A stretch of 64,000 nt of DNA from Ureibacillus galli (GTDB lineage Bacteria; Bacillota; Bacilli; Bacillales_A; Planococcaceae), in the NCBI RefSeq assembly GCF_014836845.1, contig NZ_JACSQA010000019.1, positions 1-64,000 on the forward strand, given 5' to 3'. Shown piece by piece: positions 44,466 to 53,098 of the stretch (position 1 is its first letter; each line of letters begins with the position of its first letter). Both the position numbers and the translations under genes were made by a program. Below the pieces are notes generated by a model. That model saw only the letters and a list, made by a program, of their open reading frames with translations. It was not told the DNA's origin and ran no database searches.

Positions 44466-45614
44466 ATGAATGAAGCCCAAACAAGTCGCATTCGTTTATT
44501 GGATATCTTTAGAGGAATCGCGATATTGGGAACGTTAGGCGTTAATATTTGGATTTTTGCTCATTTAGGGGATATAAACTATATTTTCACCTTCCAAAAT
44601 AATGAATGGTGGAATTCCTTTGATACATTTTTACGCACATTCTCCTTAGCATTGTTTAACGGGAAGTTTCTTGGACTATTAGCGATACTATTTGGAGTTG
44701 GATTACAGTTAAAATATAATCAATCTCTGCGTAAAGGTAGTGCGTGGCCGGGAGTTTATTTATGGATTTGTTTCATTTTATTGTTTGAAGGATTTTTGAA
44801 TTTTACCTTCGTTATGGAATATGACATTTTAATGAGTTATGCTTTGACAGCTATTATCGTCGCTTTCATCGTAAAATTAGGGGATAAAGCTATTAAATGG
44901 GCAACAATTAGTTTTGGCAGTTTAAATTTCCTTCTCTATTTAACTGTCACTATACTCATTTTCACGCTGAATCGTCAGGGTGGGGATGTTTCATTAGATT
45001 TAAATGTAACCCAACTATATCAACATGGTAGTTGGTGGGAACAGGTTACTTATCGGTTATCGAATTTTTGGGCGTTACGAATTGAAATGGTGTTAAGCTT
45101 TTGCTCTAATATTTTCCTCTTTTTAATTGGGGTATTGTTAATGCGTAAAGGTGCCTTTTCCCCAAGTGAAGAAGGGAAAAAAATTCGAAAAACCATGCTT
45201 AAATACGGATTATTGATTGGGATTCCATTAAATTTTTTAATTTTTATACCAGGTGGAGTTTTCGACCTTATCATTCGTTATGTATTTTCTCCGATACTTT
45301 CCATTGGATATATTGGATTGTTCGCTTGGCTTGTAGAAAAGAGAGCAGATTTCCGGTTATGGAAATGGATCGAGAATACAGGGAAAGTATCCCTTAGCTG
45401 TTATTTGTTCCAAAATATATTATGTACAGCCCTTTTCTATGGTTGGGGAGCTAACTTAGGGGGAAAAATGAATTCTTTGGGGATTCTTATCACTTTACTA
45501 ATAATTAGCATCATTCAAGTCATTCTTGCGTCTCTTTGGCTGCGTTATGCAAAGCTCGGTCCGATGGAAACTGCACGAAAAGCAGTTTTAAGGTTAATTA
45601 CACATAAGCGATAA
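44466..45614 (+). CDS. DUF418 family membrane protein (YeiB-like)
   Basis: 382 residues with about ten hydrophobic segments. The opening RIRLLDIFRGIAILGTLGVN and the C-terminal domain with FRLWKWIENTGKVSLSCYLFQNI and LWLRYAKLGPME define the DUF418/YeiB family. Members are presumed transporters or acyl-transferase relatives without proven activity. AAGGAGG lies before the ATG. Ends in a bidirectional terminator facing uppP. Confidence 0.9.
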   Translation: MNEAQTSRIRLLDIFRGIAILGTLGVNIWIFAHLGDINYIFTFQNNEWWNSFDTFLRTFSLALFNGKFLGLLAILFGVGLQLKYNQSLRKGSAWPGVYLWICFILLFEGFLNFTFVMEYDILMSYALTAIIVAFIVKLGDKAIKWATISFGSLNFLLYLTVTILIFTLNRQGGDVSLDLNVTQLYQHGSWWEQVTYRLSNFWALRIEMVLSFCSNIFLFLIGVLLMRKGAFSPSEEGKKIRKTMLKYGLLIGIPLNFLIFIPGGVFDLIIRYVFSPILSIGYIGLFAWLVEKRADFRLWKWIENTGKVSLSCYLFQNILCTALFYGWGANLGGKMNSLGILITLLIISIIQVILASLWLRYAKLGPMETARKAVLRLITHKR

Positions 45615-45635
45615 TTCCTTTTAGAAGATGAAAAA

Positions 45636-45675
45636 GGAAAAACCAAACTTCTCCATTGAGAAGTTTGGTTTTATT
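45636..45675 (+). terminator. Bidirectional terminator between the DUF418 gene and uppP
   Basis: AAAACCAAACTTCTC and GAGAAGTTTGGTTTT form a perfect 15-bp stem around a four-base loop with A/T runs on both sides. Confidence 0.9.
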
Positions 45676-45698
45676 AGTGCTATCTCATATACATTTAT

Positions 45699-46514
45699 TT
45701 AGAAGAAGATGAACAGTAATGTCCCCACGATGAAACAATAATATGAAAAGTAAACTAATTTCCCATTTTTCATAATCCCCATAAACCATCTCATCGCAAA
45801 ATAGGTCATTAATACGGTTGCAATAAACGCTGATAAATATGGAATTGCTAAGTCTGATTTATTCGGTTCATTTAAAAAGTCTGAAAAACCTAGAATAACC
45901 CCACCAAGGCTTACGGGGATATATAACATAAAGGCAAAGCGAAGAGCAGTATCTTGTTTCATTCCAACTGCCATTGCTGAAATAATCGTTGCACCTGAAC
46001 GGCTAATTCCTGGGGTTAATGCGACAGCTTGACCTAAGCCAACAATGAATGCATCCTTTGTAGATATATCTCGCTCGCCTTTTGTTCCCTTTACATTCCG
46101 AATGAACCATAACGCAATTCCTGTTACGAAAAGCATAGCTGCAATCGTTGTCATACTAACATTTTCTGCAATATAGTCATTCAATAGTATCCCGAGAACC
46201 CCTGCTGGAATCGTACCGATGACGATAAAACAAACAAAACGAAAATCACTTTTATAGCGATGACTTTTCGTTTTCAAATAATGGATTGAATTGCTAATCA
46301 GTCTAACAATATCTTGCCTGTAAATATATAAGATCGCTAAGAGTGATGCCGTGTTTGTAAGAATCGCAAAAGTAAATCCTTGTTCACCAAGACCTAAAAT
46401 TTCACTAGCAATCATCACATGTCCGCTCGATGATACAGGAATAGGTTCTGTAAAACCTTGTACTAATCCAATAATGATCATCTTAATGGTATAGATTATT
46501 TCTGATTCGCCCAT
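45699..46514 (-). CDS. uppP: Undecaprenyl-diphosphatase UppP (BacA family)
   Basis: 271 residues, about seven or eight spans. The two catalytic motifs are present: GLVQGFTEPIPVSSSGH near residues 16-32 and PGISRSGATI near 170. It dephosphorylates undecaprenyl diphosphate after peptidoglycan polymerisation, regenerating the lipid carrier; overproduction gives bacitracin tolerance. TAAAAAGGGGG before the ATG. Monocistronic. Confidence 0.95.
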   Translation of the reverse strand: MGESEIIYTIKMIIIGLVQGFTEPIPVSSSGHVMIASEILGLGEQGFTFAILTNTASLLAILYIYRQDIVRLISNSIHYLKTKSHRYKSDFRFVCFIVIGTIPAGVLGILLNDYIAENVSMTTIAAMLFVTGIALWFIRNVKGTKGERDISTKDAFIVGLGQAVALTPGISRSGATIISAMAVGMKQDTALRFAFMLYIPVSLGGVILGFSDFLNEPNKSDLAIPYLSAFIATVLMTYFAMRWFMGIMKNGKLVYFSYYCFIVGTLLFIFF

Positions 46515-46673
46515 GTTATCCCCCTTTTTATAACTAATCTATTTTTATAGAAACGAAATAGCATGGGAATTGTTTCCTATTTATAATAATATCCTCTTAA
46601 ATGACCATCATTGACTTATTTCAACCAAAAAAGCTTCATCCCTATTGGAACAAAGCTCTTAGTTATATGTATT

Positions 46674-47738
46674 TCATACTTTTACGAATTCTTCTAGTCC
46701 CATCACTTTTTTTAGGTAATTTGTTAACTGCTCTTCCGCATAGAAAAATCCGAATAGCCGTTTACCCTTTTGAATTTCCTTCATAACTTCGGATAATTTT
46801 CGTACTGCTTCCTGTTGATTCCCTTTTAATATTGCAAGAATTGCTTCACTTCGTTTAAAACTAATAGGTTCCATCGGGTTCATAAATTGATGGAACTGCA
46901 TTATCCTTTCTTCATTATCATTCTTCTGAACAATAAAATCAATTTGTTGAATGTGTTGAATAAAGTACAACGCGAATTTATTTTCCTTTGTGACAGGTAT
47001 TTGCTTAAAAGGTTCGATTAGTTCGGAAGCTTTCTCATAGCCCTCTTTTAGTATAGTATAATAAAAAAGAATGTACGCAACTGTTGCATTGTCGACTGTT
47101 GGTGGTAATGTTTTAGCCTGTTCAATTAACTCTTCTGACCATTCCATTGGATGTTTTGGTGAATTCATTTCTTTGAGTAATAGAAGGGAAACTAAAAATT
47201 GTTCTGTTTCTTTTCCCCCTCTTGATAATTCCATTAATACACGACCGTCTGACTTTAACGCACCTTTATAAGGCAAAATCGTAGCAATAAAAATAATCAA
47301 ATTTAAAATGGAAAAGTATATAATGAATTGAATATCAAATATCTTCCCTACAATAAAACTGGCGATTGCAGTTACGATGGAAAAGAGTGGGCCTCCTGCA
47401 ACGAATCGTTTATGTTGTTTAGCGATAGAAGTTAAATCGCTTGATAATGGCGTACAACTTGCTACGCCACCGAATAAAAACCAACTATCATTCCATTTCA
47501 TATGTATACGCTCTGTATTTTCAATAGTTATTGGACCAACCGTTAAATAATTAAATCGGTAACCAGCCCCTACTCCAAGTAACACATGGCCCAATTCATG
47601 GATAAATAAAGTAAAGAATAATAGAACTAAATTGATACCGATTAAATTGGCCATATCAGCGAGATTCGTAAAGTTAAACAACCCAATTATAATCGCTGCA
47701 ATTAGTGTAACCCCTATAGGCTTTGTTATAAAACCCAT
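46674..47738 (-). CDS. M50 family membrane metalloprotease-like protein
   Basis: 354 residues. The zinc motif HELGH is at residues 47-51, in FFTLFIHELGHVLLGVGAGY, with further hydrophobic segments up to about residue 175 and a soluble helical tail. Membrane-embedded HExxH places it with site-2-type proteases; the second motif with the catalytic Asp (usually NxxPxxxLDG) is only weakly visible as ILPYKGALKSDGR. So activity is likely but not proven. The ATG at 47738 follows GAGGGGAGAG. Target unknown. Confidence 0.8.
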   Translation of the reverse strand: MGFITKPIGVTLIAAIIIGLFNFTNLADMANLIGINLVLLFFTLFIHELGHVLLGVGAGYRFNYLTVGPITIENTERIHMKWNDSWFLFGGVASCTPLSSDLTSIAKQHKRFVAGGPLFSIVTAIASFIVGKIFDIQFIIYFSILNLIIFIATILPYKGALKSDGRVLMELSRGGKETEQFLVSLLLLKEMNSPKHPMEWSEELIEQAKTLPPTVDNATVAYILFYYTILKEGYEKASELIEPFKQIPVTKENKFALYFIQHIQQIDFIVQKNDNEERIMQFHQFMNPMEPISFKRSEAILAILKGNQQEAVRKLSEVMKEIQKGKRLFGFFYAEEQLTNYLKKVMGLEEFVKV

Positions 47739-47901
47739 CCACTCTCCCCTCTCATTTTATGAATATAATATTCATACGTATAAAACGAATGAATGTTTCA
47801 AGAATAGGAAAATGCTAAGTTAGTTCATAAAAAAAGTATTAATACTCCAAATAGTGAAAGAAAAAAATATAATATACTAAAAATATTGCTATGTAATCCA
47901 A

Positions 47902-48663
47902 TCAATCTCCGCAATATAAATAGTATTCGTATTTCGAAAAGTCCATTTTATGGTTGATAAACTGTTGAAAAAAATCTTTATTGTCATGTTTAATCGTAAA
48001 GGAGCCAATCACCGGATGTTCTTCTGATAGATGGAGAGCTTTTTGAAGTTCAGATAATGGCACATTTTGCAATCTTTCTTCCCCTACAATCACTTCTTCA
48101 TTTTTAGCTGCCCATTCCACATACCGAATAACCTTTTCTTCAACAAGATAATATGGAGATGGGTACTCTTCTACAAAAAGTTTATTGTTCTGAGCAAATT
48201 TGATTGCATTGTTACATGGTTGGTTCGAACCAATATACATATAATAATCCCAACCGAAATGCACAAAAAATTGCCCCATTGAAACGAAGTGACAATGAAT
48301 ATAATCCCGTAACACCATTTTGCAAACGGTAGGTATATCTTTTTCATGTATAACGGCATCCTCAACAATCGGTAAATAAAATGCTTCTTCATAAAGAAGA
48401 GAAGATTTATCAGAAAGAAATTCATGATGTATTTGTAACTGAATTATCCTTAAAGATGTTAATTGACTTTCTTTTAAAAATTCCATTACAGCATGAACAT
48501 AAGCCTTTTCTACTTCCAGATATTCATTTAGAGTTAATTCCTTTCCGTTAAATGTTTGGCCTATATCTGAAGAGCTTATCCACTCATCTTTCATATAAAC
48601 TCCATCCTGATCTCTAAACGCAGGGTTATATTTTGTAATACGCCATTGGTATTTCATATTCAC
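47902..48663 (-). CDS. Conserved hypothetical protein
   Basis: 253 residues. The opening KYQWRITKYNPAFRDQDGVY and the following DEWISSSDIGQTFNGKELT match a family I have seen as hypothetical in the Bacillus cereus group. Two halves: an N-terminal 80 residues and a C-terminal region with YIHCHFVSMGQFFVHFGWDYYMYIG. No catalytic motif I can name. Start GTG at 48663 with AGGGAGG seven bases before. The longer open frame upstream covers the terminator of the next gene and is not coding. Confidence 0.72.
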   Translation of the reverse strand: MNMKYQWRITKYNPAFRDQDGVYMKDEWISSSDIGQTFNGKELTLNEYLEVEKAYVHAVMEFLKESQLTSLRIIQLQIHHEFLSDKSSLLYEEAFYLPIVEDAVIHEKDIPTVCKMVLRDYIHCHFVSMGQFFVHFGWDYYMYIGSNQPCNNAIKFAQNNKLFVEEYPSPYYLVEEKVIRYVEWAAKNEEVIVGEERLQNVPLSELQKALHLSEEHPVIGSFTIKHDNKDFFQQFINHKMDFSKYEYYLYCGD

Positions 48664-48731
48664 TTTTAGACCTCCCTTCTTTATAGCGATTCCTAATTCC
48701 TTTCTAGTTACTCCTTCGTTTATTAATTCAA

Positions 48732-48766
48732 CAAAAAAGAGCATTAATCCTTTAGGATCAATGCAT
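48732..48766 (-). terminator. Intrinsic terminator (GCATTGATCC hairpin)
   Basis: GCATTGATCC and GGATTAATGC with a four-base TAAA loop, followed by TCTTTTTT on the minus strand. Serves the gene at 48770. Confidence 0.85.
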
Positions 48767-48769
48767 CGA

Positions 48770-49201
48770 TTACCAATCGGGTCCGTCATTACGATCAGCT
48801 ACTTTAAGACTGAACGAATCCGCATCAAAGTTATTTTTTTCGATTAACTCATAAAAAATAGATTTAATGGTTTCTTGATCCGATTCGGTTACTTCCTTAT
48901 TGGAAACAATATATTTTACTTGAATATCTTCGCTTGAAAATACCGCGAGCATCGTGCTAAATTCATACCCTTTTTCTACTAACCGATTACTTACTTGTTC
49001 TAACAAACCATCTTCTTCTTGAAGTAAACTTTGAATCTCTTCTGCTTCCTTTTGTTTTTTGTCGTTTTCAGCTAGTAATTTAGGGCTTGTCTCAGAAACT
49101 TCCGACGTTTCTCCTTTTGACAAAGAGTTATTCGTAAAGAGAAAGGTAATAAAGGATAACAAAACAAAGGTTCCAAGGAAAACGATTTTCCCCTTTTTCA
49201 T
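48770..49201 (-). CDS. Hypothetical secreted or membrane-anchored protein
   Basis: 143 residues. N-terminal signal-anchor KGKIVFLGTFVLLSFITFLF (no lipobox), then a Ser/Glu-rich linker, a helix with KKQKEAEEIQSLLQEEDG, and a C-terminal alpha-beta part ending VADRNDGPDW. I do not recognise a family. The ATG at 49201 follows AAAGGAGTGTGTGGTG. It lies between a GNAT gene and the hypothetical gene at 47902. Confidence 0.65.
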   Translation of the reverse strand: MKKGKIVFLGTFVLLSFITFLFTNNSLSKGETSEVSETSPKLLAENDKKQKEAEEIQSLLQEEDGLLEQVSNRLVEKGYEFSTMLAVFSSEDIQVKYIVSNKEVTESDQETIKSIFYELIEKNNFDADSFSLKVADRNDGPDW

Positions 49202-49284
49202 CACCACACACTCCTTTTACTCAAGTATATGACGATAAAAAAGGGTTAAACACTATTTTCTTAAATAGTAGATTAGGAAAAGAG

Positions 49285-49734
49285 TTATCTATTCTTTTCA
49301 AAATAGGTTAAGGATAATTGTTCATTTACTATTACTTCTTGTACAATTTCAAAACCATTCTTTTTATAAAAGCGAATGGCAGGTGTATTTTTAGATCCTG
49401 TTGCGACTTTCATCGTTTTTTCTTTTAGATGGCTTTCTAAATAATGTAAAAGGGTTTGGGCAATTCCCTTTCGGAAATGGTTAGGATGAACGATTAACCG
49501 ATGAATATCCACTTCCCCCTCCTCAACCTTTAAGGAGATAGCGCCACAAAGTTCCTCATTTAAATAATAACCATAGAAAGTTTCCCCACACTGTTGTAAC
49601 GTTTCCACCGTATCTTTTAACGGCGGAATGTCGTCATAACCGATTATGTCAGCCTCAACTTGATACGATGGTAATTGAATGTTTAAAACGTCTTCTGCTA
49701 TGTTTCTTATCGTAATATCGATTTTTTTAATCAA
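49285..49734 (-). CDS. GNAT N-acetyltransferase
   Basis: 149 residues. Begins MIKKIDITIRNIAEDVLNIQ; the acetyl-CoA motif is HRLIVHPNHFRKGIAQTLLH (residues 78-97), then ATGSKNTPAIRFYKKNGFEI as motif B. It starts at TTG after GAGGG. Acceptor unknown. It is upstream of the hypothetical secreted protein gene on the same strand with an 83-bp gap. Confidence 0.87.
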   Translation of the reverse strand: MIKKIDITIRNIAEDVLNIQLPSYQVEADIIGYDDIPPLKDTVETLQQCGETFYGYYLNEELCGAISLKVEEGEVDIHRLIVHPNHFRKGIAQTLLHYLESHLKEKTMKVATGSKNTPAIRFYKKNGFEIVQEVIVNEQLSLTYFEKNR

Positions 49735-49902
49735 GGATATCCCTCATTCTCGTTTTCTTTACTTAAAATTGCGTAAGTTATTAATTTCAACACGAAAAGA
49801 TTTTATCCTTCATATTCTTTCTCTTTTACACCAATTGAGGGTGGGATGAATTATCTGTTATAATTTTCTTGTAAAGTTATATAAAATCTGATATTCGCCG
49901 GG

Positions 49903-50679
49903 ATGAGTGATAGTGAAATGAGTAATCAAAATACACCTGATTCTAATTTTAAAAAACTAGATGAGTCTGAGCTAGCGTTAGCGGTTCGATCCTTTTTATC
50001 TACTTTAGATGTAAATGGAGAAACACGTTTACCACAACGAGCATATTTAGCTATTCGACACGCAATCCGCCACCTACAATTGCTACCTGGACAAACGGTG
50101 TTAGAGAGGGAAATGGCCGAATTCCTCGACATGAGCAGGACACCTGTACGTGAATCGCTCGTTCGTTTAGAAACGGAAGGATGGGTACGCCTCATACCAC
50201 GCCGGGGATTTATTGTTGCCCCCCTTGTTGCAGATGAGCTTCAACAAATCTATGAAGTAGTAGAAGCATTAGATGGTGTAGCTGGTAGACTTGCCACAGG
50301 TCGTGCTAGCCAAGAAGAAATAACTCAACTTGAACATCTAATCGTGGAACAAGAAAAGGCACTAGAACTTAATGATCTATTTACCTGGACCGAACTGGAT
50401 GATCAGTTTCACAATTACATTGTGGATTTATCTCAAAATTCACGTCTTCGATCGATTGTTGATAGCCAGTCTGATCAATTATATCGAGCAAGATTATATA
50501 CAATTAAATTTCGACCAAAACCTGAACACTCAGTAACGGAACATAAAGCTATTTTAGCTGCTATGCGAGCAGGAGATTCTGAAGCAGTAAGAACATTGTT
50601 ACAGTCCCATCGCTATAGAGCACGCAACGAAATTTTAGAGACCCTTCAGTCGATGCCTCTCCCTCCATTTACAGATTAA
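49903..50679 (+). CDS. GntR family regulator with FCD domain
   Basis: 258 residues. Winged HTH in residues 40-105 (RAYLAIRHAIRHLQLLPGQT, EREMAEFLDMSRTPVRESLV) and an FCD ligand domain with the metal-binding DDQFHNYI and later His in TEHKAIL and SHRYRARNE. FCD regulators control organic acid and sugar acid catabolism. It is next to the minus-strand tartrate dehydratase genes and the citrate-type transporter and is their likely regulator. The start is uncertain: ATG 49903 and ATG 49918 both lack a strong ribosome site. Confidence 0.9.
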   Translation: MSDSEMSNQNTPDSNFKKLDESELALAVRSFLSTLDVNGETRLPQRAYLAIRHAIRHLQLLPGQTVLEREMAEFLDMSRTPVRESLVRLETEGWVRLIPRRGFIVAPLVADELQQIYEVVEALDGVAGRLATGRASQEEITQLEHLIVEQEKALELNDLFTWTELDDQFHNYIVDLSQNSRLRSIVDSQSDQLYRARLYTIKFRPKPEHSVTEHKAILAAMRAGDSEAVRTLLQSHRYRARNEILETLQSMPLPPFTD

Positions 50680-50689
50680 ACTAAATTAT

Positions 50690-50731
50690 AAAGGCTGTGA
50701 GATTTCATAGAAATATCCACAGCCTTTTTTG
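50690..50731 (+). terminator. Intrinsic terminator of the GntR gene
   Basis: AAAGGCTGTG and CACAGCCTTTTTT with an 18-base loop, 10 bp after the stop. The tail is T-rich on the plus strand. Confidence 0.85.
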
Positions 50732-50812
50732 TAACGATACTTATTATCACATTGAGCAATACCCGTTATTATCTCCAGCGATCCTTGTTGATGACTCTAT
50801 CTAATACTAAAA

Positions 50813-51424
50813 TTACTTAATAAACCGTACTTGCTCACTAATAAGCTTATATTGTTCTTCTTTCTTTTTATTAAACTCAACTTTATTTTCCTCGAAAATG
50901 TTATTACCTTCTGCATCAATAGAAACAATTAGCGGACCAAATTCTTTTACTTCACATACCCAAAGAGATTCTGGCATTCCAAGATCTTTCCAATGCACTT
51001 CTTTAATTTCTTCAACTTTCGTTGCCGCATAAACTGCATTCCCCGCTGGAAATACAAGGTGTAAAGCTTTATGCTTTTTGCAACCTTCTTCCGTATTTTT
51101 CCCCATTCCGCCTTTTCCAACAACAAGCTTCACACCTGTTTCCTCGATAAATTCTTTTTCGAATTTTTCCATTCTCATACTTGTTGTAGGACCAATGGAA
51201 ACAATCTCGTATTTTTCATTACCAAGGTCTCTAACAATTGGTCCAGCGTGGAAAATTGCTTTTCCTTTTAGATCAACGGGTAATGGAATTTTTTCTTCTA
51301 TTAGTCTTCTATGTGCAACATCCCTACAAGTAACTAATGTTCCGGTTAGGTAAATAATATCGCCAATTTTGATATCTTTAAGATCTTCATCTTTAATGGG
51401 TGTTGTCAACACTTTCTTACTCAT
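50813..51424 (-). CDS. ttdB: Class I fumarase / L(+)-tartrate dehydratase, beta subunit
   Basis: 203 residues, the length of TtdB-like beta subunits. Contains [51 protein letters not shown] and the glycine-rich [20 protein letters not shown]. Together with the alpha subunit it forms an oxygen-sensitive 4Fe-4S lyase that dehydrates L(+)-tartrate to oxaloacetate or converts fumarate and malate. Its start overlaps the alpha subunit stop (four bases). Which substrate is used cannot be told from sequence. Confidence 0.88.
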   Translation of the reverse strand: MSKKVLTTPIKDEDLKDIKIGDIIYLTGTLVTCRDVAHRRLIEEKIPLPVDLKGKAIFHAGPIVRDLGNEKYEIVSIGPTTSMRMEKFEKEFIEETGVKLVVGKGGMGKNTEEGCKKHKALHLVFPAGNAVYAATKVEEIKEVHWKDLGMPESLWVCEVKEFGPLIVSIDAEGNNIFEENKVEFNKKKEEQYKLISEQVRFIK

Positions 51425-52332
51425 AATGTTACCCCCTTGTGTGTACTAATTTCATAATTCAAATTACTATCAAAGGTAATTTTCCCCCTTCTATGGGACC
51501 AGCAACCTGTATTTACTGCGACTCCTATTGTAGAAGGATGTCTAGCTGTATTAACAACATTTACTCCCATAACAGACTTAGATCCTTTTAAACCTTGAGG
51601 ACCTAATCCAATCGCATTGATTCCATCTTCTAATAGCTTTTCCATCTTTGCAGCATTTTCATTTTCATTTACACTTCCAACAGGTCTCATAAGAGCTAGC
51701 TTTGAGTTTAAAGCAGCAGTTTCAACTGAAGTTCCAACTCCAACACCTACAAGTAGAGGAGGACACGCATTTAATCCATAACTTGTCATACGGTCTAAAA
51801 CGAATTTAACAACGCCCTCATATCCCTCGCCCGGCATTAAAACCGTTGCGACTCCAGGAAGCGTACATCCCCCACCTGCCATATAAGTATAAATCTCTAC
51901 TTTATCACTATCTTCTTCTATTTCCCAAAAGATACTAGGAGTACCATTTCCAATATTTTTTCCTGTGTTATATTCATCAAATGTCTCTACAGAATTGTGA
52001 CGTAAGGGAGTCTCTTTAGTAGATTTAAAGGTACTCTCTCTTAAAATGTTATCTAATTGCCCTATTAATGGGAAGTGCTGTCCACATTTCACAAAGAATT
52101 GGAGAACTCCCGTATCTTGGCAAGACGGTCTCTTTAACTCAGATGCTAGTTTTTGATTTTCGAACATTGTTTTATAGATAATTTTTGCAAGGCGGTTATC
52201 TTCTTCTTCACTTAGCTCCTTTAATTTATTCTCCACATCGTCAGGAAGCTTGTAACTAACAATCGAAATAAATTTTGACATCAACTCAATCATTCTTTCT
52301 TTTTGTTGTGTCTTATCCTGAATAACATTCAT
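51421..52332 (-). CDS. ttdA: Class I fumarase / L(+)-tartrate dehydratase, alpha subunit
   Basis: 303 residues from ATG 52332 (AAAGGAGAG upstream), the usual TtdA length; the open frame runs 42 codons further up but that part is promoter. Fe-S cluster cysteines are in [29 protein letters not shown] and [25 protein letters not shown] and [20 protein letters not shown] are conserved in class I fumarases. First gene of a two-gene operon divergent from a CitMHS-type transporter. Confidence 0.9.
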   Translation of the reverse strand: MNVIQDKTQQKERMIELMSKFISIVSYKLPDDVENKLKELSEEEDNRLAKIIYKTMFENQKLASELKRPSCQDTGVLQFFVKCGQHFPLIGQLDNILRESTFKSTKETPLRHNSVETFDEYNTGKNIGNGTPSIFWEIEEDSDKVEIYTYMAGGGCTLPGVATVLMPGEGYEGVVKFVLDRMTSYGLNACPPLLVGVGVGTSVETAALNSKLALMRPVGSVNENENAAKMEKLLEDGINAIGLGPQGLKGSKSVMGVNVVNTARHPSTIGVAVNTGCWSHRRGKITFDSNLNYEISTHKGVTL

Positions 52333-52407
52333 AGTATCTCTCCTTTTTTTCTTTAATTTTTTGTAACAATAAAATACGTTTGTAAAACCAAATACTTGGA
52401 CTTTGAA

Positions 52408-52421
52408 AGAAATCGTTTTCA
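52408..52421 (-). promoter_or_regulatory. cre-like site upstream of ttdA
   Basis: AGAAATCGTTTTCA matches the CcpA consensus TGWNANCGNTNWCA at all positions but the first. It lies 76 bp before the ttdA start and between the predicted promoter and the gene, where CcpA would act as a roadblock. Confidence 0.55.
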
Positions 52422-52520
52422 AAAGGTTCTGAACAACCTTCTTTTCGATTTCCTCCAATTAGGAAGATTGTTAAAATCCAGTTGTAAATAGATCTCCCTA
52501 ATGCAATTTCTTATGACTAA

Positions 52521-52549
52521 TTATTAAATAACGTATACATTAAAGTCAA
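52521..52549 (-). promoter_or_regulatory. SigA promoter for ttdAB with palindromic operator
   Basis: Minus strand: TTGACT (52544-52549), 17-base spacer, TAATAA (52521-52526). The spacer starts with TTAATGTATACGTTA (52529-52543), nearly the same palindrome as in the divergent transporter promoter at 52697. Confidence 0.7.
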
Positions 52550-52696
52550 TAGGCTTAAGTTATTTTATTAATACATTTCTATACCAATATAAGCGATATC
52601 GCTCTTGAGTGTTGATTTTAGTGGTATTTCTTATAAAGAAAACCACTTGAATTATAAATATCCTCTCCGAAATAATGGAATATTCTAAACATTTTA

Positions 52697-52726
52697 TTGA
52701 CATTAATGTATTCATTAAAATACAAT
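52697..52726 (+). promoter_or_regulatory. SigA promoter for the transporter with palindromic operator
   Basis: Plus strand: TTGACA (52697-52702), 18-base spacer, TACAAT (52721-52726). The spacer starts with the perfect palindrome TTAATG-TATT-CATTAA (52703-52718). The same motif in the ttdAB promoter points to one regulator, most likely the GntR protein at 49903. Confidence 0.7.
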
Positions 52727-53098
52727 TTAATCATCGGTACCCTACTGATTTCTTATTTACATTAATTTGAGTATAAAGGAGTGATATTATTGAATGCGCT
52801 TTCAAATCGTAAGTAGGAAATGCAAACGTTAAAAAGAATCATATTTGAGTAACGCTAACACCTTAGCAATAGGTAATTGAATAATTGTACGGTAAAAACA
52901 TTTTTGTATGCGTTTCCATTATAGTTTTCATTATCACTCTAGAAAACAATAGATTAGAAGTCTTTTATAAATGAAATTATTAAAAGCCAATTTTTTCGTG
53001 CACACAAGCAAATGAATAATAAAATTTATAAATTCAATTTTTATCTACAGGATGAATAAAGTCGGATAAATTATTTCATATTTTTGGGAGGTGTTTGT
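52727..53098 (+). promoter_or_regulatory. Long leader of the transporter gene with cre-like site
   Basis: 370 bp between promoter and transporter start, without a gene. TGAATGCGCTTTCA (52791-52804) matches the CcpA cre consensus except at position five. A weaker cre-like TGTATGCGTTTCCA is near 52905. The rest is AT-rich; I see no riboswitch I can name. Confidence 0.55.

Noticed and set aside
48664-48789. Upstream extension of the 47902 gene
   Set aside because: It runs through the terminator hairpin of the next gene; the GTG at 48663 has a strong ribosome site.
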